Shown here: positions 13,071 through 26,394 of the stretch, piece after piece
Layout of the letters: every line of letters begins with the position of its first letter
How positions within the stretch are numbered: position 1 is the stretch's first letter
NCBI GenBank assembly: GCA_030141605.1
Contig: JAQGDQ010000051.1
Span: 434,001 to 498,000 of the forward strand
Source: Tubiluchus corallicola
Taxonomy: Eukaryota > Priapulida > Priapulimorpha > Priapulimorphida > Tubiluchidae
Length of the DNA: 64,000 bases
Direction: 5' to 3'
Translations under genes and position numbers: made by a program
The notes under the pieces: generated by a model
Database searches by the model: none
Told to the model about the DNA's origin: nothing
The model's input: only the letters and a program-made list of their open reading frames with translations

Positions 13071-13439
13071 GAAGTTATTAATATTAATTTCTGATTTGTC
13101 CACAAAGTATTTGAAGACAGGCCCGAATGAGATAACTCTGACTGACTGACTAACTGTAATACGTGTGATATTAAATTTATGATATGTATGTTGCTCTATT
13201 GTATACGTGCACTTTCTACCACATTCATGTGGTTTCTTTGTTTCGATGTATAATGTTTTTTAAATCTAGGTTTCTCTTTGTCTCTTGTAATTTGCTTTGT
13301 TCAATGGTTCAATAAATAAGTATTAAACAGTTAAGAAATATGATAGATATTTTCTGTGAATAAAAGAATATAAGCAAAAGATAAAAATAATTATTCATTT
13401 TCGAGCTAAGATAATTTTAATAAGATTAAGGGTAAAGGT
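13071..13439. other. Unassigned AT-rich sequence
   Basis: A tail-like 'caatggttcaataaataag' near 13302 could mark the 3' end of another old retroelement. Nothing else is recognised. Confidence 0.3.
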
Positions 13440-14040
13440 GCTTTTACATCGGCAAGTGAAAACCATCAATTATTAAAGCCATTTTGCTAACATAAGACAA
13501 AGCATTGACTACTGCAAAGCATTTCTGATCCCAAATTATCATGATTATGTAATAAACAAGCTTATAAATGGCTAATAGGATCGCCGTTATTTGCCAGCAA
13601 ATTTGATTAAATCACACGACAATTTCCTGCAAATGATAGTGAATTGTTTTTGACGTAATCATCGTGTAATGTGCAGGTAATTTGCTCTCCATTACGCGCT
13701 GGCGTAACGACTGTGAAGCAGCTATCAGCCAACGCAGAGCACCATTAGGGGCAATTTGCTGCTATTAGCCTGTTATTTGTCCACAGAAACGACATCGTAA
13801 TTGCGGACTGCTGTCATCCTCTCCAATAAGCCGCCTGTTAATGTTTTTCGAAAACAAAAAGTGGCAGTCATTTATTAAATTTGAGCGCTTCGCAATATCG
13901 TCAAGCGTTATCGCTAAGCGACAGAAGTGCCTCGCGCGCCTAGCTTTATAGCTTTCCTCAAAGAAGCTATTAGGTTGATAGGCGGACAATTGGCCAATCT
14001 TCATTGCGCTTGTGTTCAATATGCCTTTATGGCCTGTTTA
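13440..14040. promoter_or_regulatory. Possible enhancer-like block upstream of engrailed
   Basis: This 600-bp stretch has a more balanced base composition than its surroundings and no repeat partner in the window. It is rich in short factor-type motifs: 'aattatta', 'gattaaatca', 'ccattagggg', 'gacgtaatca' and 'caattgg'. The minus-strand 84-codon frame at 13765-14019 has no recognisable domain. The block lies 4-4.7 kb upstream of engrailed exon 1. The regulatory call is inference; only the composition and motifs are seen. Confidence 0.3.
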
Positions 14041-15664
14041 TATTATGTAATATAGAATCATGGTATGGCTTGTCATTGATTTGGCGCTCTCCATCTAACA
14101 ATGAACTGGAAATGTGTATTTATACGTAACTTATGCTTATAATTAAGCATCGCATTTATCAAAATAGCCATTAAAACTCACTTTATTGTAGAGGCTTGAT
14201 CGTCCCAATGCCTGCAATAGATATTTGTTTCAAAAAATTGAATTCTGCAATATTAGGTAATGCAAATTTTGCAATTCGACAGAAAATAATGTTTTATCTT
14301 CATTACATCGGTATTATAAAATGTGAATGATTAGACTTAAATCTTGATTTAATTTTGCAACATGGTAACATAAATGATGTAATAGAAATATGAGCATGCC
14401 GCAACGCATAAGTATAGGAAACACAATTATACACAAATAATTAAATAAATAAATAAAATTTATTTTATAAAACATTGTAAGACATTTATCTTACTGTACA
14501 TCGGATGTAAAACGTACGCCATTTAAATCATATATTTTTTGTCATTTTACTGTTGCAATTTTTGGACTATATATAACTTATATAATTTTAATAAGCTAAA
14601 ATCTGCATACTACAATGCCAAGGGTAACATCTTTCAAAGATAGATATGGTACTCGAGTTCCACAATCTGTGTTGAAAATGATATTAACAATTTTGCGTAA
14701 ATATACATGTAATCTCAGATGCCGTGTTTTAAACTCTTGTAATAGTTCCTTAAAGCATGTAACTTAATTTGCCATAGTGATGCTTTTATATGCTACAAAA
14801 TTTTTGCCCATTGGAATGAAATTTTAATGCACTTTAAATGTATGTCACTTATGTAAATATTCTCTTGCTCTTTCTCCTTCTAATTTTTTAAATAGTCTTC
14901 ATAACTAGTTTTTATTGGTAATTGTATTTTTATCTAACGTCTACGAGCTGAAATAAAGAATAAAATAAAATAAAAGACTAAAGCGCATTTTCAATCAAGG
15001 TACTTTCAAAGGCGCTGTACATAAAACGATGTAATAAATACAATTAAGCAATTAATTACAAATCACCTGTAAGGAGAGAAATTATAGTAAAATAGGTTGT
15101 TACTGAAATTGATTTTATTAATTTTTAAAGATATGTGTCTTCAAGAGTTTTGTAAATAGTTGTACAATAAAAAGTGGTAAAGAATTCCAGTATTTCGGTG
15201 CAACAGAACAAAGCCACAAGTCGGTAAAAGTCTTTTTTCTTTTAAAAGGTTCCAAAAGTTGTTACGGGAAGATCTGTTTTCCCGTTGTGTTTATGTAACC
15301 TATCAGTCAGAAAGTCCGCGTAAAGCTTTGTATGTGAGAACTACCAGTTATTCCACATACCTAATTCTAATCGGTAAGCAGCAATCGGTAAAACATAGAA
15401 GCAGTAACACTATCGTAGTTTTCTACACCAACAGCAATCTTTGTTCCTAAATTCTGAAGACGCTGCATGTAATACATTGGATGGTGCAGTCAGGTAGCCC
15501 GGTGAATATTGAATTAACACCAATGCAGACGTTAAACATTTCATACAGTCATTAGATAAGAATTTTTTGATCTTGATAATGCTGCTTTTTGCGTTTATGA
15601 TTCTAACGCGTAAATTCATGCTAAGTCACACAAGTAAGCTGAGCAATTAATTCTGCCTTATATG
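14041..15664. other. Unassigned AT-rich sequence with A-rich tails
   Basis: No gene is recognised. 'aataaataaataaaattt' near 14443 and 'aataaagaataaaataaaat' near 14953 look like the tails of old retroposed elements, but I cannot identify the bodies. Confidence 0.35.
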
Positions 15665-16285
15665 TGTTTTAACATCAGCTGATCGATGATAATGTATTGT
15701 TGCTTCTGTGTTTAACATCAGCTGATCGATGCTAATCTACTGTTGCTTCTGTGTTTTAACATCAGCTGATCGATGATAATGTACTGTTGCTTCTGTGTTT
15801 TAAAATCAGCTGATCGATGATAATGTACTGTTGCTTCTGTGTTTTAACATCAGCTGATCGATGATAATGTACTGTTGCTTCTGTGTTTTAAAATCAGCTG
15901 ATCGATGATAATGTACTGTTGCTTCTGTGTTTTAACATCAGCTGATCGATGATAATGTACTGTTGCTTCTGTGTTTTAAAATCAGCTGATCGATGATAAT
16001 GTACTGTTGCTTCTGTGTTTTAACATCAGCTGATCGATGATAATGTACTGTTGTTTCTGTGTTTTAAAATCAGCTGATCGATGATAATGTACTGTTGCTT
16101 CTGTGTTTTAAAATCAGCTGATCGATGATAATGTACTGTTGCTTCTGTGTTTTAACATCAGCTGATCGATGATAATGTACTGCTGCTTCTGTGTTTTAAC
16201 ATTAGCTGATCGATGATAATGTACTGTTGCTTCTGTGTTTTAACATCAGCTGATCGATGATAATGTACTGTTGCTTCTGTGTTTT
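15665..16285. repeat. 44-bp minisatellite, 14 copies
   Basis: A unit of 44 bp containing 'aacatcagctgatcgatg' and 'tgtactgttgcttctg' is repeated 14 times with about one change per copy (copy 2 is 43 bp). Each unit holds the 10-bp palindrome ATCAGCTGAT, an E-box-type CAGCTG, overlapping ATCGAT. Copies 3-10 alternate 'aacatc' and 'aaaatc', so part of the array grew as an 88-bp dimer. A half unit recurs at about 16401. It ends 1.8 kb before engrailed exon 1. Confidence 0.97.
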
Positions 16286-18120
16286 TTTAATTGTTCTTGT
16301 TAACTCAAAATAAGTAAATACAAATAACAGCTAATTTTTGTTGTCTGCGTCCAAATCTTATTTATTTATTGCGTATTCCATTTTTAAATTAAAATTATAT
16401 TATGTACTGTTGCTTCTCTAACTATGTTGTTACACAATTACTTAAATAAAAAGTAAAATTCAAATTTACTCTGAAATAGTAAAAAGGCACGCAAATGAGA
16501 AGCACAAGGCAGAAATAAAAACTACAAAATTAAACTGCATTACTGTAACACAGAGAGCTAAAAGCTACTCGCGAGTGTGATCTGCGACAAAATAAAAAGT
16601 TTGTAAGATTTATTTTTTCTAGTCTTCTTAAAAAGCAATTTGGCTTATTAATCCGACGATGTATCATAAAACTATAGCATAAGTTATATCATAAAACTTT
16701 TAGCATTAATTTTGTTTAATTTTTAATTTAGTACAATTTGTCATGTATTCATTTATTATTTACTTCTCTTGATTAGTATTATATTGTATATTATTTTTAA
16801 ATTTCAGCGTTAGTCTTAATTTTTCAGTGTCTTTCATTTACTGTGTACATTTTATTTACAAAATAAACTGATTGCCTGATATTTTGATTCTATAAGAAGT
16901 GACTCTTTGTGTTTAATAACAGTGGTTAAATTCACAGACAACACGTGGTTTTAGCTTCTCATGGTAGGCGTACAGTTGGTCTACTTGTAATTTACTTTCC
17001 AAAGAGTGGTATCCAAAATAGGTGCATCCGAAAAGGCCTCTAACCTCCGCATTGCTAATATGATTTTCAATCACTGTTTGTCTTAGATTCCACAAATGAC
17101 AATCCGTTTGTAACAGGAGCGGGGTTTTCATGAAAACACTTCAAAATAGGTCCCCTTAAATAGATAGATACAGATAGTGGAATCCAAATATGTGAAAATT
17201 AATACTCATTGCTTACCTCTTAATGAGTAAATGGCTTTGTTTTATGTTACATATATGAGAATATCACGGCGAAATGTACCGCTGTATAGAGTTATTCCAA
17301 AGTGAGTAGCCTAATAAATAACAATGTTACATGTCTGCTGTCAAGTGCCTTCAATAGTTCGGTTGTTATATAGCGAATCAACGGTAGAAAAAACTTCCAA
17401 ATTTATTATGGTATTCATTTACTGACAATAAGTTGAACGTTTTAATAAAGTTGTACCTTAAAGCTTTATTGATGGTGTCGTTTGAAACAGTTAGTGTGTC
17501 GTAGATTCCATACGGGATAAATTACCATATTCTTACCAATTTTGCGATTTTCGTAAGATTTGTTTCTTATGATCAAGGTATTTCACTTGCAAGAAAATAA
17601 ATAATCACAGGAAGATAAAAAAAAAACTGAATGCTGATTATTTTGTTATTAGTATGTTTTTCAGCGCGGATGAAGATGCAAAAAGTAATTGTAAATTTAA
17701 TACAATATTTTTTCATAAATTATTTTAAATTTTGGTCATGAAATAATTTCTAGTTATCGGAAATGTTTTTGGCTTTCAATGTTTGTTCCATAGCAAGGAC
17801 GCAAAGACATTATAACTTTAGCACCATTTGTTTACTTCTAAGTATATATTGCACAAAACAATTTTTTTATAAAGTTTATAATAAAACTGCAATCTACCTA
17901 CACTAACAGTCTGAACGTATCTTTTTCATTTTGAAACCCGGTAATGATTTCTTACAAAGGGCGTGCTATGAATGTGGACGCATGATTTATGCTTGCCGCT
18001 GATTGGTTGACAACAATTCAGCCCCGCTGTCCTAATCAAATCCTAAGTGGTGTCATCATTCTGACGCTGTGTGCTCAACATCGAACAAAATTTTATCGTT
18101 TAGTTCATCTGTTTATTAAT
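16286..18120 (+). other. Upstream region of engrailed
   Basis: This is AT-rich sequence with no recognised gene or transposon. It should contain the engrailed promoter and 5' UTR if there is no upstream exon. TATA-like strings occur (for example near 17840 and 17870), but none is distinctive in such AT-rich DNA. An upstream in-frame ATG at 17989 would add 44 residues of no recognised similarity to the engrailed frame. Confidence 0.4.
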
Positions 18121-18475
18121 ATGGAAGAAGCTCAAAAACATTATTCGAATGGCGAAAATAAAACTGAGTCTATAATTTGTGGCGCTGATGATACAAATAA
18201 CGAGAGCTTAAAAGCAAAATACGTTGTTTTGAACAGTAAAGAAAGCGGACCGTCCACATACAATATGAATGAGCAGAAAGATAGTGCGGCTATCATTACT
18301 TTCTCTATTGAAAACATTTTACGGCCAGACTTTGGAAAAACGGAAACATACAAACTGAAAAATGCCATAATGAAACAGTTTAACACTAGTGAAGAGATTC
18401 AGCATGTCTGCCAACCTCAAATGCTGTGGCCAGCCTGGGTTTACTGCACCAGATATTCAGACAGACCATCTTCGG
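18121..18475 (+). CDS. en: Engrailed homeobox protein, exon 1
   Basis: This exon encodes the N-terminal half of an Engrailed transcription factor (residues 1-118 plus the first base of codon 119). The EH1 Groucho/TLE-recruiting motif '[12 protein letters not shown]' is at residues 61-72. '[17 protein letters not shown]' at residues 103-119 is the conserved EH2 block that contacts Pbx/Extradenticle. I chose the ATG at 18121 because it has A at -3 and G at +4; an in-frame ATG at 17989 would add 44 unrelated residues. The exon ends G|GTAAGC at 18475, in phase 1, and joins exon 2 to complete the Gly of 'PSSG-PR', a junction position known from other engrailed genes. The region before EH1 is only 60 residues, short for the family. 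An additional upstream coding exon cannot be excluded. Confidence 0.95.
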
Positions 18476-18801
18476 GTAAGCTATCTTTGAACTTTTCTTC
18501 CCTATTTGAACAAAAATCTTTGTTTAAATTTTGAGTTGAAAAGTTTGCATGTCATAACTTGGATTACATTCTATTTAAAGAAATTTTTTCGTAACAATGT
18601 ACCTTCGTTTTGAAAACTAAACATGCAGATGAAAGTAAGTAGTATTTCTCATTCTCCTAAATTTTATTGACATCTTTTGTTCCCCGAAAACGCTGCAAGT
18701 ATGCTGCGTATGAACAATGACTAATAATTTTGACTGAGTGATGGTAGTATTTGTAATATCTTTTTTACTAATCTTAGCTTTAAAATTTAAATGCTAATAA
18801 A

Positions 18802-18985
18802 TGTTGCATGGGCCAATATTGTTTTTGTAAACCACTACACATTAAAACACAATGGCGTTTTATTTTGTATGTGTAAATCTGGTTTAGTATATGCATGTAA
18901 ACATCCGAAACTGTGAACTGAGCATGTGATAATTGAAAAAATGTGTGCATATATAGTGAAATGTGATTTAAGATGTGTATTTTTT
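18802..18985. repeat. Dispersed repeat B, copy 1
   Basis: About 180 bp ('atgttgcatgggccaatatt' onward, through 'catgtaaacatccgaaactg' and 'gtgtgcatatatagtgaaat') are nearly identical to 23002-23183 in the same direction 4.2 kb away. The class is unknown. Confidence 0.9.
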
Positions 18986-20222
18986 ATAATGTGGAATACT
19001 GTCTTAACTTTGTGATAACATTGTAAATTGTAAATGCTTTTCACTTTGTATAGTAACTTTAATATTTTTAGTGTAATTTTTAATCATTTTAAATGTTAAT
19101 AGTAGGCCCTTTTTATGCTGAAATAAATCGCAATCAATAAATATATATATTTATACTAAGCCAAATTTACACACACAAAATAAAATGGTGCACAGAATAG
19201 ATTTTTGCAATCCTATCCGTGTGTATTTCTTATTTCTTCGCACTACATCCAGTTTTTTTAATACATGTAGTAGCAAAGTAGCGTTTCTCATATATGGTAC
19301 ACATATATGGGGTCGGCACAAAAAACAAGCTTTTTTTAAAATACCATACAGCCAAGCATTTTTGTCCTATTTTTATGTAAATTTTTGATAAGAAAGCCCG
19401 TAAACACGATTAAAAAAGATATAGTACTGATTGCATCGAACTTGTGGACGCGTTCACTTTATTTTATTCATTTTATTATTTATTCGTTTATTTTGTTTTA
19501 TTTTTCAGATTCCTAAATTTTAAAAAGCACTGCTTTTTACAGAAAACGATAAAATAATTATTAAATGGTCTAGGATTGATAAATGATATTGCCCGATAAG
19601 GGAAATGTTTCAACAAGAAATGGTCAACAACAGGCATTGATAAATTGCTAAAGAAAATGGTGTCACTGGCATAGGTTTGTGTTTTAAATTTAGAAATCTG
19701 AAAAAATAAAAATAAAATGAACCCAATAATTGTACTAATAAATGTTTTTTTTCATTTTTATGGGTTTAGTGACAATGTCAAGTATAAAATCCTTATTTTT
19801 TGGACTTTCTTAGCATAAATTAAGGGGTTAGTGCTAATTTGTTTGTAGTTTACCCTCTTAGAACAACATACAAATTAGGTAAAAGTTCTCGAATCTAAAA
19901 TTTCCTTCTGTGCCATTTAAAAAAAGGCTTATTTTTTCTGTTTTTCCTGTATATGTTATATATAATGTTCACATAGGTAGTATTTTCTTTCCTGGTAAAA
20001 CTTCAGGAATTCAATTCGATTCACTAGTCGCAAATCTGCAGCAAACTTGTGAGTTAATTTAAAATTCCAGACACCTTTTATACGATATTTCTATTTTTCA
20101 GTGTTACATACTGGCCAGAAATGCCATATCAAATTGCAATAGTTAAAGTTTGCAAATGTGAAAAGTTCAAAGATTAATTTAACATTGTTTTTTCTTTCTG
20201 TGCAGCTAGTGAATGTGCGCAA

Positions 20223-20275
20223 TGTATTTATCTGGACTGGGGGAGGGGATGTATTTATCTGGACTGGGGGAGGGG
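20223..20275. repeat. 26-27 bp tandem duplication
   Basis: 'tatttatctggactggggga' followed by 'gggga' occurs twice in tandem. The following 20286-20410 contains mirrored 'ctctcgcgag' and 'gtcgcgag' words, like a decayed transposon end. No family can be named. Confidence 0.8.
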
Positions 20276-20410
20276 AAGAGCTCCGAGGAATACTTAACTC
20301 TTGCAGGGCGTTCAGACTAGAGAGTTTTCTCTCGCGAGTTCTTTCCGAGCGAAGTCTGTCGCGAGTTTTGCTGAGTGTCAGCTAGCGCTTACTGTCGGAG
20401 AGAACTCTCA

Positions 20411-21520
20411 TGTAAAAACGACCGTTTTTGTAAAAACATTAACCACTTTTATCAAAACATGCCGTTTTTACTAAAATGGTAACCACTTTTGTAAAAACAG
20501 TATTTTTGTATTGCAACATTGATTGTGTTGCTCTTGGTTGGTGTCATTTAACTGTGTTTTACAGCTAATTAATTGGTAAGCAACTTAACTGCAGACGTTA
20601 AAATTTTCATTTCTGTACATGCAGGAATCTCCACCTAGCTCTTTTCTGACCTGATTTCACACATGTTCTATTGGGATTCGATTCCCTTCTTGAGTAGTAT
20701 CCCAATAGGGATTCTTATGTGATACCCTACTTATAGACAAATACAAAGAACAGTATTGATTACAACAAGAGTACACCACAGAGACAATTACAAAGTAAAA
20801 ATGTTTATTTTTATCGCATGATTTCAAGCAATTATTATCACAAAGATGTGAGTGAATCATTGTTATTATTATTCAAACAAACAAAGTAAAAAACTCTTAA
20901 AAAGTATTGTTTTGGACCTTTTTAATCACATCTTTTAATATATTAATCAGAGGAGTTACACCGTCTTCTACAAAAGGCCATTGGTAATCAGGAATTGTCC
21001 TGTCATTTCATTGATTATTATTGGAATTTTTTTTGCCCATAGGTGCACCAGTTTTTCACACAGACCCAAGTTGATATTGAAAAGCAAATTCTGTATTCAG
21101 GGATTAAAATCGAAAATCGAGAAATATGATAACAAATCAGCTGTATTCCTGTGACATTTATACTGCTGTCTCTTATGGGACTGGGTTATCACAATATGCA
21201 CGCTGAGAATTAGGTGAGAAAATGTTGCACCATATTGTGTCACCAGATCCTGCAATGCTTGTGTTGCGTATATTTTCGAATCTGGTGTAAATTGATATGT
21301 CATTCAAAAAAGGGGCCATCCTTAATATAATTGGCAATTTTTGCAAAAGTGGTTAACGTTTTTACAAAATTGGTGGCCTAGTTTTTTTTTTACAAAAGTG
21401 GGCATTTTTTTAGAAAAATGATAGCCTCTGCTTTTACAAAACTGCTCAGATTTTTACAAAAGTGGTCGCCATTTTACATTTTAGGTACCAACATTTTACA
21501 AGTTAAGATGCCGTTTTTTG
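20411..21520. mobile_element. Foldback-like element 2 (inverted ~20-bp unit arrays)
   Basis: The left end (20411-20505) is a regular run of 20-bp units such as 'aaccacttttgtaaaaacag' and 'gccgtttttactaaaatggt'. The right end (about 21340-21520) has the reverse-complement units, typified by 'tttttacaaaagtggt', in a looser array of 20-25 bp spacing. About 830 bp of apparently non-coding DNA lie between. The layout matches the elements at 4996-5738 and 41176-42215 with a different unit sequence. Confidence 0.55.
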
Positions 21521-21839
21521 GTTATTGATTTTTATGTACTGCATTGATAACATAAAAATGATACAGTCAGATAGATATTCAGTAAATAAATAAATGCATG
21601 AAGTAAATGCCTGTAAATGAAATTGTTAAATTCGCGTGAAACACTGTGAGGCAGTTTCAACAGTGCAATTCTAGTTTTGCTCGGAATTTTTGAGTCTCTC
21701 ACTTGCGAATAACTTTATAAAGCCGTTCATTTCGCTCATATGCTGGTCTTATCGTTCATATTACAATATTATGGAGTTCATATAATGATGTTAATCATAA
21801 TATATAACTTTGCCATTTACTATCTAATGGAAAAATTTT

Positions 21840-22610
21840 ATGCAATATATTGATTTTCAAAAGGCTTTTGATACTGTTAGCGACCCGAAATTAATGTTAA
21901 TATTTTAGTTGTTTGGAGTGAAAGGGCGTTTGCTTTATTTGTCAGAAAGACAACAACGGGTCGTGATTGGAAAAATATATTTCTTCGTATGTAATCCAGC
22001 GGTGTAGCTCGAGGCAGTGTGCTTGGCTCTATTTTCTTTTTGCTTTTCATTAATGATGTTACTGAAATTACAAAGGTTAATAATACCGAAACTTTTTGCC
22101 AATGATGTAAAATTATATCAGTATCTCGACAGATGGCAATAGTGACTTAAAGACTCTGTTACAAAGGATTGTAAATTGGGCCAACAACAGGCTTCTGAAA
22201 TAACCGTAAAGTATTTGACGTTGGGAAAAATAATCACAAGAATGTACATTACATCAATAGTTGCGAAATTCCAGACTTTGCTCTTGTTAAAGACCTAGGT
22301 GTTATGGTGTGACACGACTTAAAAGGCAAGAGCACATTGCATTGAAATTTCTACATGTGTCGATAGAATAACGGACATGATCTTTCGCAGTTTTCGTATT
22401 AAAAATAAGAACGTTGTCTTTAAAGCATTTAAAGTTTATGGGAGGCCTGTAATAGAATATAATTGTTCCCCTATATGGAGTCTGTTATTGCATGCGGATG
22501 TCAATATTGTCGAAAATGTACAAATATATTTTACAAGGCGATTATGCTATAAATTACCTCAGAAATCTAATCAGAAAGAATCAAAACAGTTCATTTAAGA
22601 TCGTTAGATG
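21840..22610 (+). pseudogene. LINE reverse transcriptase remnant
   Basis: The + strand shows 'YFSKGF' (degraded), then 'GVARGSVLGSIFFLLFINDV', the hallmark reverse transcriptase motif 4 of CR1/Jockey-like non-LTR elements. It ends with 'GRPVIEYNCSPIW' and 'ENVQIYFTRRLCYKL', the region after the catalytic domain. Stops and frameshifts are frequent. It lies in the engrailed intron, in the gene's orientation. Confidence 0.85.
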
Positions 22611-22878
22611 AGAGATGATTGCTAAACGATTTGGTCCCGTCACAGGTACACTAACACTACAATTCTTTGTTTGCTCTAATCAGAATTGTTGGGCATGATT
22701 ATAATGACAAATAACTTGTATTTCTTAGTATAATTAGCCTTAAATAATTTTTTAACCAATTTTAAATTTTAGTTTCGTTCACAAGTTTTTCTTACTTGCT
22801 TACTTTTCCCCGTGGATCTGCAAATTTTTTTAGATTTTCTAGCCAGTATTGTTTACTGTTACTTTTCAATTTAATATT

Positions 22879-23311
22879 AGTAGGCCATATAGTGCGTTCA
22901 AATGATTACATCAATTCAAACCTCGACTCGACAAATATCTTCAGAAAGAGTATGGGTTTTAAAATTAGATTAGTGTAAGGTATGCATTGCTACTATTAGA
23001 TGTTGCATGGGCCAATATTGTTTTTGTAAACCACTACACAATTGGCGTTTTATTTTGTATGTGTTAATCTGGTTTAGTATATGCATGTAAACATCCGAAA
23101 CTGTGAACTGAGCATGTGATAATTGAAAAAATGTGTGCATATATAGTGAAATGTGATTTCAGATGTGTATTTTTAATATGTGTAATATTAGTAGGCCATA
23201 TAGTGCGTTCAAATGATTACATCAATTCAAACCTCGACTCGACAAATATCTTCAGAAAGAGTATGGGTTTTAAAATTAGATTAGTGTAAGGTATGCATTG
23301 CTACTATTAGG
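22879..23311. repeat. Local duplication A-B-A' with repeat B copy 2
   Basis: A block of about 122 bp ('gtaggccatatagtgcgttc' to 'tatgcattgctactattag') is present at 22879-23000 and almost unchanged at 23190-23311. Between them, 23002-23183 is the second copy of dispersed repeat B (first copy at 18802-18985), missing a few bases. The arrangement suggests that repeat B moved here with duplication of its flank. Confidence 0.85.
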
Positions 23312-23932
23312 TATCAGCACTTGCTGCATTGTCGTCCGTCTAATTGCATCAGCGAGTAGGTTGGACGGCATGGCTGCGATAACGTGAGAGCTGTTGTTAT
23401 AGTTTAGTTTATTAGAGGTTGCTGTTTATTTCAAGACATTAAGTTGCGAACTTAATGAGTCTTGTACGGCGGACATTAGGAACATTAGAATAAGATTAGA
23501 TTAGAATATTTCGGCATAACAAGCCCTTAGAAAAGCAGGAAAACATTACACACTATTTTACAATAAAATACTACAATAAAACCTACACTCAAAATACTAC
23601 TGTATACAATACATGCAGTAAATAAACATTCGTATCTACCACATTCGACGATTATTAGACAGTCTATTGTTCCACATCTTAAAATGACGAGATTAGATGA
23701 TTCGTAGGGAGCTGACAACAGTTATTAGATGTTTATTGTTAACAAGTTGTAGTAACCGTTATCTGACACTGTGACGGGCTTTCCTACAAATTTGCTGGTG
23801 CGAAAAAATGTGGAATTGATAAATTTATACACATGGCACAAGCACTACAATCATAATTATGGTAATTTAAACAGCTTCCTGATATCATTGTTATACACAA
23901 CGCGTATTTTGTTAAATTTTGTTCTTAATGAC

Positions 23933-24717
<785 letters not shown>

Positions 24718-24839
24718 ATACGTTCGGTGGCTTTGACATAAACTACTACTCAGACAGAGTTGACAATGTAGTTATTAGGATTAGGAGATTACGACACCAT
24801 GGAGATACCAAGGAAAATGTAACAACAAACCCCTCATTC

Positions 24840-26394
24840 GGGGGATGTTGTAACACAGCTTGGGGCAAGTTGAAACAATGGTTTTAAGTAGTTATTACAA
24901 GATTAGCTATGGCAAGATTTTTTGCAGTGCGCCTAGATTATAGTGTACTTTGTTACAAACTAACTGATATGAAGGTACAATATGGCAGAGGTACCAGAAA
25001 AAACGTATTCTGCTTGCAGTTCCTCATTTTAGGCACAGTGACTGCTACTTGTTTCATCTGCTGCTGTTCCGCTTAGATCTATGGTGTTATGCTAAAGCAA
25101 TTAACAAACAAAAATGCAAACAAATAAATAAAAGCGCATAGTTTATAGGGTCACATTAGAAGAAGTTCAGCATTTTATTGAAATGTTTACTAGGATGACG
25201 ACAACACATTAGTGAGATATGTTGACAAACAGGTCCCAACCAACCCAAGTGCATTTCGTGCCGAAAAATTATACTTTAAAAAAACATCTGAATATTTTTA
25301 AAAAACTTGCTATAGCAAAGCATGGTTGAAAGGCAGTACTTGTTTATTTACTACTTGATAGAATTTGAAACAACGTACTTTAATTAATAGATCAAACATT
25401 CCAAAAATCAAAACGCACGTAGTAGAAAGGTAGCCATTGTTACCTAGTCTTCCCATAAACCTTATCCAACTGTATTGCTGGACAATACGCCTTTAGCCTG
25501 GACAGATAAAGTCACTAATTTAGGTCACGTAATTACATGTCATTTAACGTTTGATGCTGATATTCTTAGTAAACGTGGCGATTTCATTTACCATGCTAAG
25601 TATATATGCCAACTTTTCATTTGCTTGCTCCGACTTAAAATGTAAACTACTTCAAACATATTGTCTAGGATATTACGGTTGCCAGAGTTGGAGGTTAAAT
25701 AATTCGAAAATACATTTTATTGATACCGCTTGGAATAATGCTACCCGTAAATTATGGAAACTGCCGTACACTTTCATTTTGCCCCATATTGCTGGTACCG
25801 TTCATCCGAGTAAGCACTTTTACTAAACGGTTTCCTAAATTCTATGTAGCATGTAAAAATTTTAGTAACTCGATAATTAACTTTATAGCCAAACATACAT
25901 TATATGACGTAAACTCAATAATGGGTTTTAACTTGCATAAAATTCTTATAGAAAATAATGTTACTCTAGAAGATGCATTTTAGATATTTTCATGTACTAT
26001 TTCGTAAAATTGTAAAAAGATGCGAACAATGGACTGTAAAGTTCCAGTCAGCTAGCGACAATAAACTTAGCAAAAGATTGTGTAAATTGTATTGAAAACA
26101 GGAATTTTAATTTTTTTTATCAAAGTATCAATTGAGAGAGATGTTAGAATATGTAGTATCGTTTTAAATTAATTGCTTTGTCCTTTTATATGTAAATAAC
26201 ATCCGTGCTTGTTTTTTGTTGTTGTTGTTGTCAGTGTTTACTACTAGTCTACTAATTTCTTTTAATTGAACTACTTATGTAACTTAACTGTACATGTGTG
26301 TTCGGAAATAAATGATGTTAATAATAATAATAATAAACCCTTGACAATGGTTACGGAGATATTAAGGCTGTTTCAACCTGCCCCTGTTACATCC
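24840..26394. mobile_element. Possible foldback-like element 5
   Basis: 'ggggcaagttgaaaca' at 24862-24877 and 'ggggatgttgtaaca' at 24841-24855 are faced by reverse-complement units 'tgtttcaacctgcccc' at 26369-26384 and 'tgttacatcc' at 26385-26394. A related word, 'ggggatgattgtaaca', lies at about 24680 at the start of repeat C. A LINE remnant occupies 25400-26336. Few units are present, so this is weaker than the other inverted-array elements. Confidence 0.35.
25400..26336 (+). pseudogene. LINE C-terminal region with (TAA)n 3' tail
   Basis: Pieces in the + frames read 'LGYYGCQSWRLNNSKIHFID', 'AWNNATRKLWKLPYTF', 'FPKFYVACKNFSNSIINFI' and 'HTLYDVNSIMGFNLHKIL'. This is the pattern of the C-terminal region after the reverse transcriptase in CR1-like LINEs (the 'YG.Q.W', 'W.KA.R.LW.LP' type). 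The unit ends at 26313-26336 in 'gatgttaataataataat', a typical tail. It is frameshifted and inactive. Confidence 0.8.

Noticed and set aside
13765-14019. 84-codon minus-strand frame
   Set aside because: No domain, no splice support and no repeat or homologue recognised. Kept only as part of a possible regulatory block.
15665-16285. Regular repeats that might suggest a CRISPR array
   Set aside because: Units are contiguous with no unique spacers, the period is 44 bp of repeat only, and the DNA is animal. It is a minisatellite.
17989-18120. Upstream in-frame ATG extending Engrailed by 44 residues
   Set aside because: The extension has no Engrailed similarity and a weaker start context than the ATG at 18121.
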